From a virus, in IMG/VR virus record IMGVR_UViG_3300024273_000272, positions 1-26,479 of that record: 26,479 nt of DNA, one strand, 5' to 3'. Within the stretch, counting starts at the first letter, position 1; each line of letters opens with the position of its first letter. Of the stretch, positions 24,488-26,479 are shown piece after piece. The notes beneath the pieces were generated by a model. The model did not search any database, had not been told where the DNA came from, and saw only the letters and a program-made list of their open reading frames with translations. The position numbers and the translations under genes are program-made.

Positions 24488-25045
24488 TTAGATAGATATA
24501 ACTACCAAAGACAGATGAGATATAACTATATCGTCTTGTGCTGTCCCTTTAAACTGAAAATAGACAGACTCCCCAGCCGATATATTTTTAATGGAAATTA
24601 TAGATGCTTCTGATGGACGTGAAGCGTTACTTAATGTAATATCCGACTCTGCGCTAAGAACAGTACTTCCTCCAACATTAAATGCTATCATTAACTCAGC
24701 ATTGGTTGGGCCAGTAACTGTAACTGTCCCCTGTATACTACAGGTGAGACTTCCAGAAGTGTTATTAGTAATTTTATAGTTATCCGAAGAATCTACAATT
24801 AACCCATCTCCAGTTTCTGGTGTAAGAGGAGCCGTTACGTTATCCCAAGTAGAGCCCCCTGTAAGGGTAATAGTTGTAGATGTAGAACCGTCGTTATAAG
24901 CATTAATAAAATTAGCAGGCGAAGCTGTTGCGGTAAGCGAACCCACTGTAATATTCTTCGTAGCGTTGGAGTCGTTTGCGTCGCTAACAACAATCCTATC
25001 GGAAGGGCTAGGTGTAACAGTTCCGTATGTGCTAATCTTAGGCAT
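24488..25045 (-). CDS. Putative head-fibre or tail-fibre protein with trimeric beta domain
   Basis: 185 residues. The N-terminus (PKISTYGTVTPSPSDRIVVSD) is a module that recurs at the start of fibre or virion-attached proteins in Bacteroidetes phages. The rest is Ser/Thr/Asn-rich and beta-predicted; the last ~100 residues alternate strands as in C1q- or TNF-like trimer heads (SCSIQGTVTVTG-like core, ending HLSLVVISI). Head-fibre genes near the portal and terminase are known in crAss-like phages, so a capsid fibre is the best guess; a tail appendage is possible. An exact -7 box lies 19 nt upstream. Confidence 0.7.
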   Translation of the reverse strand: MPKISTYGTVTPSPSDRIVVSDANDSNATKNITVGSLTATASPANFINAYNDGSTSTTITLTGGSTWDNVTAPLTPETGDGLIVDSSDNYKITNNTSGSLTCSIQGTVTVTGPTNAELMIAFNVGGSTVLSAESDITLSNASRPSEASIISIKNISAGESVYFQFKGTAQDDIVISHLSLVVISI

Positions 25046-25064
25046 AATCGTGGGGTTTATCTTT

Positions 25065-25072
25065 CAAAGGTA
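25065..25072 (-). promoter_or_regulatory. Bacteroidetes-type -7 box TACCTTTG before the fibre candidate
   Basis: An exact TAnnTTTG match on the minus strand in a 28-nt gap, overlapping the end of the holin-like gene and 19 nt before the ATG. No clear -33 element is seen. Confidence 0.55.
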
Positions 25073-25073
25073 A

Positions 25074-25538
25074 TCAATCTCTATTTTTCCTTACGGCACT
25101 TCCAAAGAAGTAACCAAAGATACTCAAGACGATACCCTCAGTAATTCCGATGAGGTGAATCCAAACCTCTTTATTGGGTTCTGGAATGGTTAAATACACA
25201 ATAGCATATATAATAAAAGCAAAAGAACCCAGTCCAATCATACCCGTTAGGTTGAACATAAGGTCAAAATTGCGAGTCTTGGAAATCTCTACCTCGCGCT
25301 TACGCGCGGAATCCCTGTCGGACACCTCTAACGCATAAAGCTCTTTAAGGTGATTGTGGCCCTGTTCTTTATCAGCGGGGGCTAGGTTAGGGTCGTCGTC
25401 TATAAGTCGGCTTATGATACCTAAAACGCCCGCGTCGGGGACTACATCGCCTACAACACGTAAGATATCGGGAGCTTTGGATTTAAGCCACCCCGCCATC
25501 TTGGTATCGCGGAACTTTTTCTTTTTGTCTACGCCCAT
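25074..25538 (-). CDS. Holin-like membrane protein (154 aa)
   Basis: 154 residues with a basic N-terminus (KKKKFRDTK), an amphipathic region (~17-50), a conserved-looking SDRDSARKREVEI stretch (73-85) and two membrane segments (~92-118 and ~125-148), ending in a basic tail (VRKNRD). The SDRDSAR motif before hydrophobic helices is typical of a phage holin group. It probably permeabilises the inner membrane to release the amidase encoded by the overlapping upstream gene (10-nt overlap). An antiholin or other membrane role cannot be excluded. Confidence 0.8.
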   Translation of the reverse strand: MGVDKKKKFRDTKMAGWLKSKAPDILRVVGDVVPDAGVLGIISRLIDDDPNLAPADKEQGHNHLKELYALEVSDRDSARKREVEISKTRNFDLMFNLTGMIGLGSFAFIIYAIVYLTIPEPNKEVWIHLIGITEGIVLSIFGYFFGSAVRKNRD

Positions 25539-25936
25539 CGGTACTCTTGTGTTGCGTCAAACGAAGGGCAGGCTTTACTAGAGAAATCATTGTGAGAGTG
25601 AACCTCTGCATTGCAATGCAATCTCTTAAGAGTGCATATAAGCATCGTAAGAGAATCGACCTGCTCATCGGTCCTGGTGTCCATAGGTTCGCCGTCTTTA
25701 TTAAGACCTCCTATATAACAAATACCAATTGAGGCCTCGTTATGGCCTTTACAATGGGCTCCAGTAAGTTTTAAATCCCTGCCGTACTCAATTACGCCGT
25801 CTAGGTTAATAACAAAGTGGTAGCCTATATCAGAAAAGCCTCGGGCTTTATGCCATCGGCGGATATCGTCAGCAAAAAACTCTTGGCCTTCTTTCGTTGC
25901 AGAGCAATGAACAATAATCTTATTGATATCTCTCAT
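25529..25936 (-). CDS. N-acetylmuramoyl-L-alanine amidase (endolysin, T7 lysozyme-like)
   Basis: 135 residues, about the size of T7 lysozyme. The zinc ligands line up with the family: H10 (IIVHCSAT), H115 (HSHND) and C123 (KACPSFD), with catalytic-type Y39 (GYH) and K121. Spacing equals T7 H17, Y46, H122, K128 and C130 shifted by seven residues. It cuts the amide bond between MurNAc and L-alanine in peptidoglycan for lysis. There is no signal peptide, so release should need the holin-like protein encoded next. T7 lysozyme also inhibits T7 RNA polymerase; nothing here shows such a role. The start forms ATGA with the 43-residue gene; the stop is TAG. Confidence 0.93.
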   Translation of the reverse strand: MRDINKIIVHCSATKEGQEFFADDIRRWHKARGFSDIGYHFVINLDGVIEYGRDLKLTGAHCKGHNEASIGICYIGGLNKDGEPMDTRTDEQVDSLTMLICTLKRLHCNAEVHSHNDFSSKACPSFDATQEYRWA

Positions 25937-26064
25937 TTGCCTTGACCGCGATAGGGCTTTTTACGCCCTTTACTTTTCTTTAAGCGGCTAGCGTTTTTAG
26001 AATGTATACCAGGGCGTTTAGTGCAAGTAGAGTCAGACTTAACGCTTACAACAGACTTTGCCAT
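25933..26064 (-). CDS. Small basic protein (43 aa)
   Basis: An intact 43-codon frame with ATG at 26064 and TGA at 25933-25935. It begins MAKSVVSVKSDSTCTKRPGI and ends LKKSKGRKKPYRGQGK, with 12 Lys/Arg and no membrane segment. It lies 1 nt after the 100-residue gene and overlaps the amidase start as ATGA, so both ends fit the operon exactly. Similar short basic TKRPGIHSK-like proteins seem familiar from marine phages, but no function is known to me. Nucleic-acid binding is possible from charge. Confidence 0.75.
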   Translation of the reverse strand: MAKSVVSVKSDSTCTKRPGIHSKNASRLKKSKGRKKPYRGQGK

Positions 26065-26065
26065 T

Positions 26066-26368
26066 TTATTTGTTACTTAATTTATAGATACGGTCGTCTA
26101 ACTTTTGCAGGACCTGCTTTATTTCTTGGATATCTTCTTTAAGCACGGTTACGTCTTTACTAGTAGACATAATAGCGCTATCAATAAGTTCATCGTGAAT
26201 TTTAAGCTCTACAGATGACACCTGCGGAACGGGAAGCTCTTTCGCTTCGGCTATCTCACTCTTCAGAGTAAAGTACATCCCAATAAAAGTCGACAGTACT
26301 ACCCCTAAACTGATAAGGTCTTTTATCCCTAATGACAGCTTGGTATCCTTGTCGATTTCGATTCCCAT
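26066..26368 (-). CDS. Membrane-anchored coiled-coil protein of the lysis block (100 aa)
   Basis: 100 residues. One membrane segment (about 12-34, LGIKDLISLGVVLSTFIGMY) is followed by a long hydrophilic region with heptad-like sequence (~65-98, VTVLKEDIQEIKQVLQKLDDR). This topology, an N-terminal anchor plus periplasmic coiled coil, resembles inner-membrane spanins (Rz-like) and some small holins. Directly before the amidase and holin-like genes, a lysis role is likely. No lipoprotein partner gene (Rz1-like) is seen here. The ATG follows six A and has no Shine-Dalgarno. Confidence 0.75.
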   Translation of the reverse strand: MGIEIDKDTKLSLGIKDLISLGVVLSTFIGMYFTLKSEIAEAKELPVPQVSSVELKIHDELIDSAIMSTSKDVTVLKEDIQEIKQVLQKLDDRIYKLSNK

Positions 26369-26412
26369 TTTTTCTAATCAATAGAAAGTTTACATCGCGT
26401 CCAACTGTAGAA

Positions 26413-26479
26413 TTACATTCCATCAGTAAGAGAAGAATAGTCAATAGGCTCAGGACACTCCCACTCGTTAGGGTTAGGC
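26413..26479 (-). CDS. C-terminal end of an unknown gene (5' part outside the window)
   Basis: A frame enters from the right edge and gives 21 residues (NPNEWECPEPIDYSSLTDGM after the first Pro) before TAA at 26413-26415. It is rich in Pro, Glu and Asp and contains one Cys. It is too short to assign. It is followed by a 44-nt gap without an exact -7 box, then the lysis genes. It could also be chance, as no start is visible. Confidence 0.35.
   Translation of the reverse strand, partial: PNPNEWECPEPIDYSSLTDGM

Noticed and set aside
26256-26444. Minus-strand 62-residue frame at the right end
   Set aside because: It overlaps the membrane-anchored 100-residue gene in a different frame and lacks plausible protein character.
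1-26479. Stop-codon reassignment, known in some crAss-like phages
   Set aside because: Genes end at TAA, TGA (for example 23700, 25074, 18760) and TAG (25529-25531), and no conserved protein is interrupted.

Overview
The window is one dense, single-strand block of virion and lysis genes from a tailed phage, most likely a short-tailed (podovirus-like) lytic phage of a Bacteroidetes host, probably marine. All genes read leftward (minus strand), so biological order runs from high to low coordinates. The large terminase, portal, major capsid protein and the 1813-residue tail protein look by eye like the structural module of crAss-like phages and their marine relatives. The host inference has two supports. 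Exact Bacteroidetes-type -7 boxes (TAnnTTTG) lie in four of the few short intergenic gaps. Starts lack Shine-Dalgarno sequences and instead have A/T-rich leaders. TAA, TAG and TGA are all used as stops, so there is no sign of stop-codon reassignment.

Layout in transcription order. (1) 26479-25074, lysis block: the tail of an unknown gene, a one-membrane-segment coiled-coil protein, a 43-residue basic protein, a T7-lysozyme-like zinc amidase and a two-membrane-segment holin-like protein. (2) 25045-23419: a candidate head-fibre protein, a conserved 73-residue protein, a GroES-like protein and a 94-residue protein just before the terminase. (3) 23441-14291, packaging and head: TerL (TTG start), portal, acidic scaffold candidate, major capsid protein, a conserved 246-residue protein, and two related small structural proteins of 89 and 253 residues. 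(4) 14207-6379, neck and tail: two connector/ring proteins, the very large muzzle/stabilisation protein and a 257-residue tail-associated protein. (5) 6347-1, internal or ejected proteins: 284 and 674 residues, then a protein of more than 1152 residues that runs off the left edge.

Genes are packed tightly: six junctions are TAATG stop/start overlaps and two are ATGA. Two strong intrinsic terminators stand in the head region, after the capsid gene and after the 253-residue gene. The second is followed at once by a -7 box, which separates head from tail transcription.

The most unusual content is the truncated giant protein. It combines a duplicated SKGYKK module, a long Ala/Gly-rich hydrophobic region, a ParB-like motif and an HEVFH zincin site, an architecture that suggests an ejected polyvalent protein. 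A second oddity is an almost identical 18-bp palindrome, found once in this gene and once in the scaffold gene more than 17 kb away. No tRNA, CRISPR, insertion sequence, integrase or polymerase gene is visible, and no stretch above 300 bases lacks a gene.
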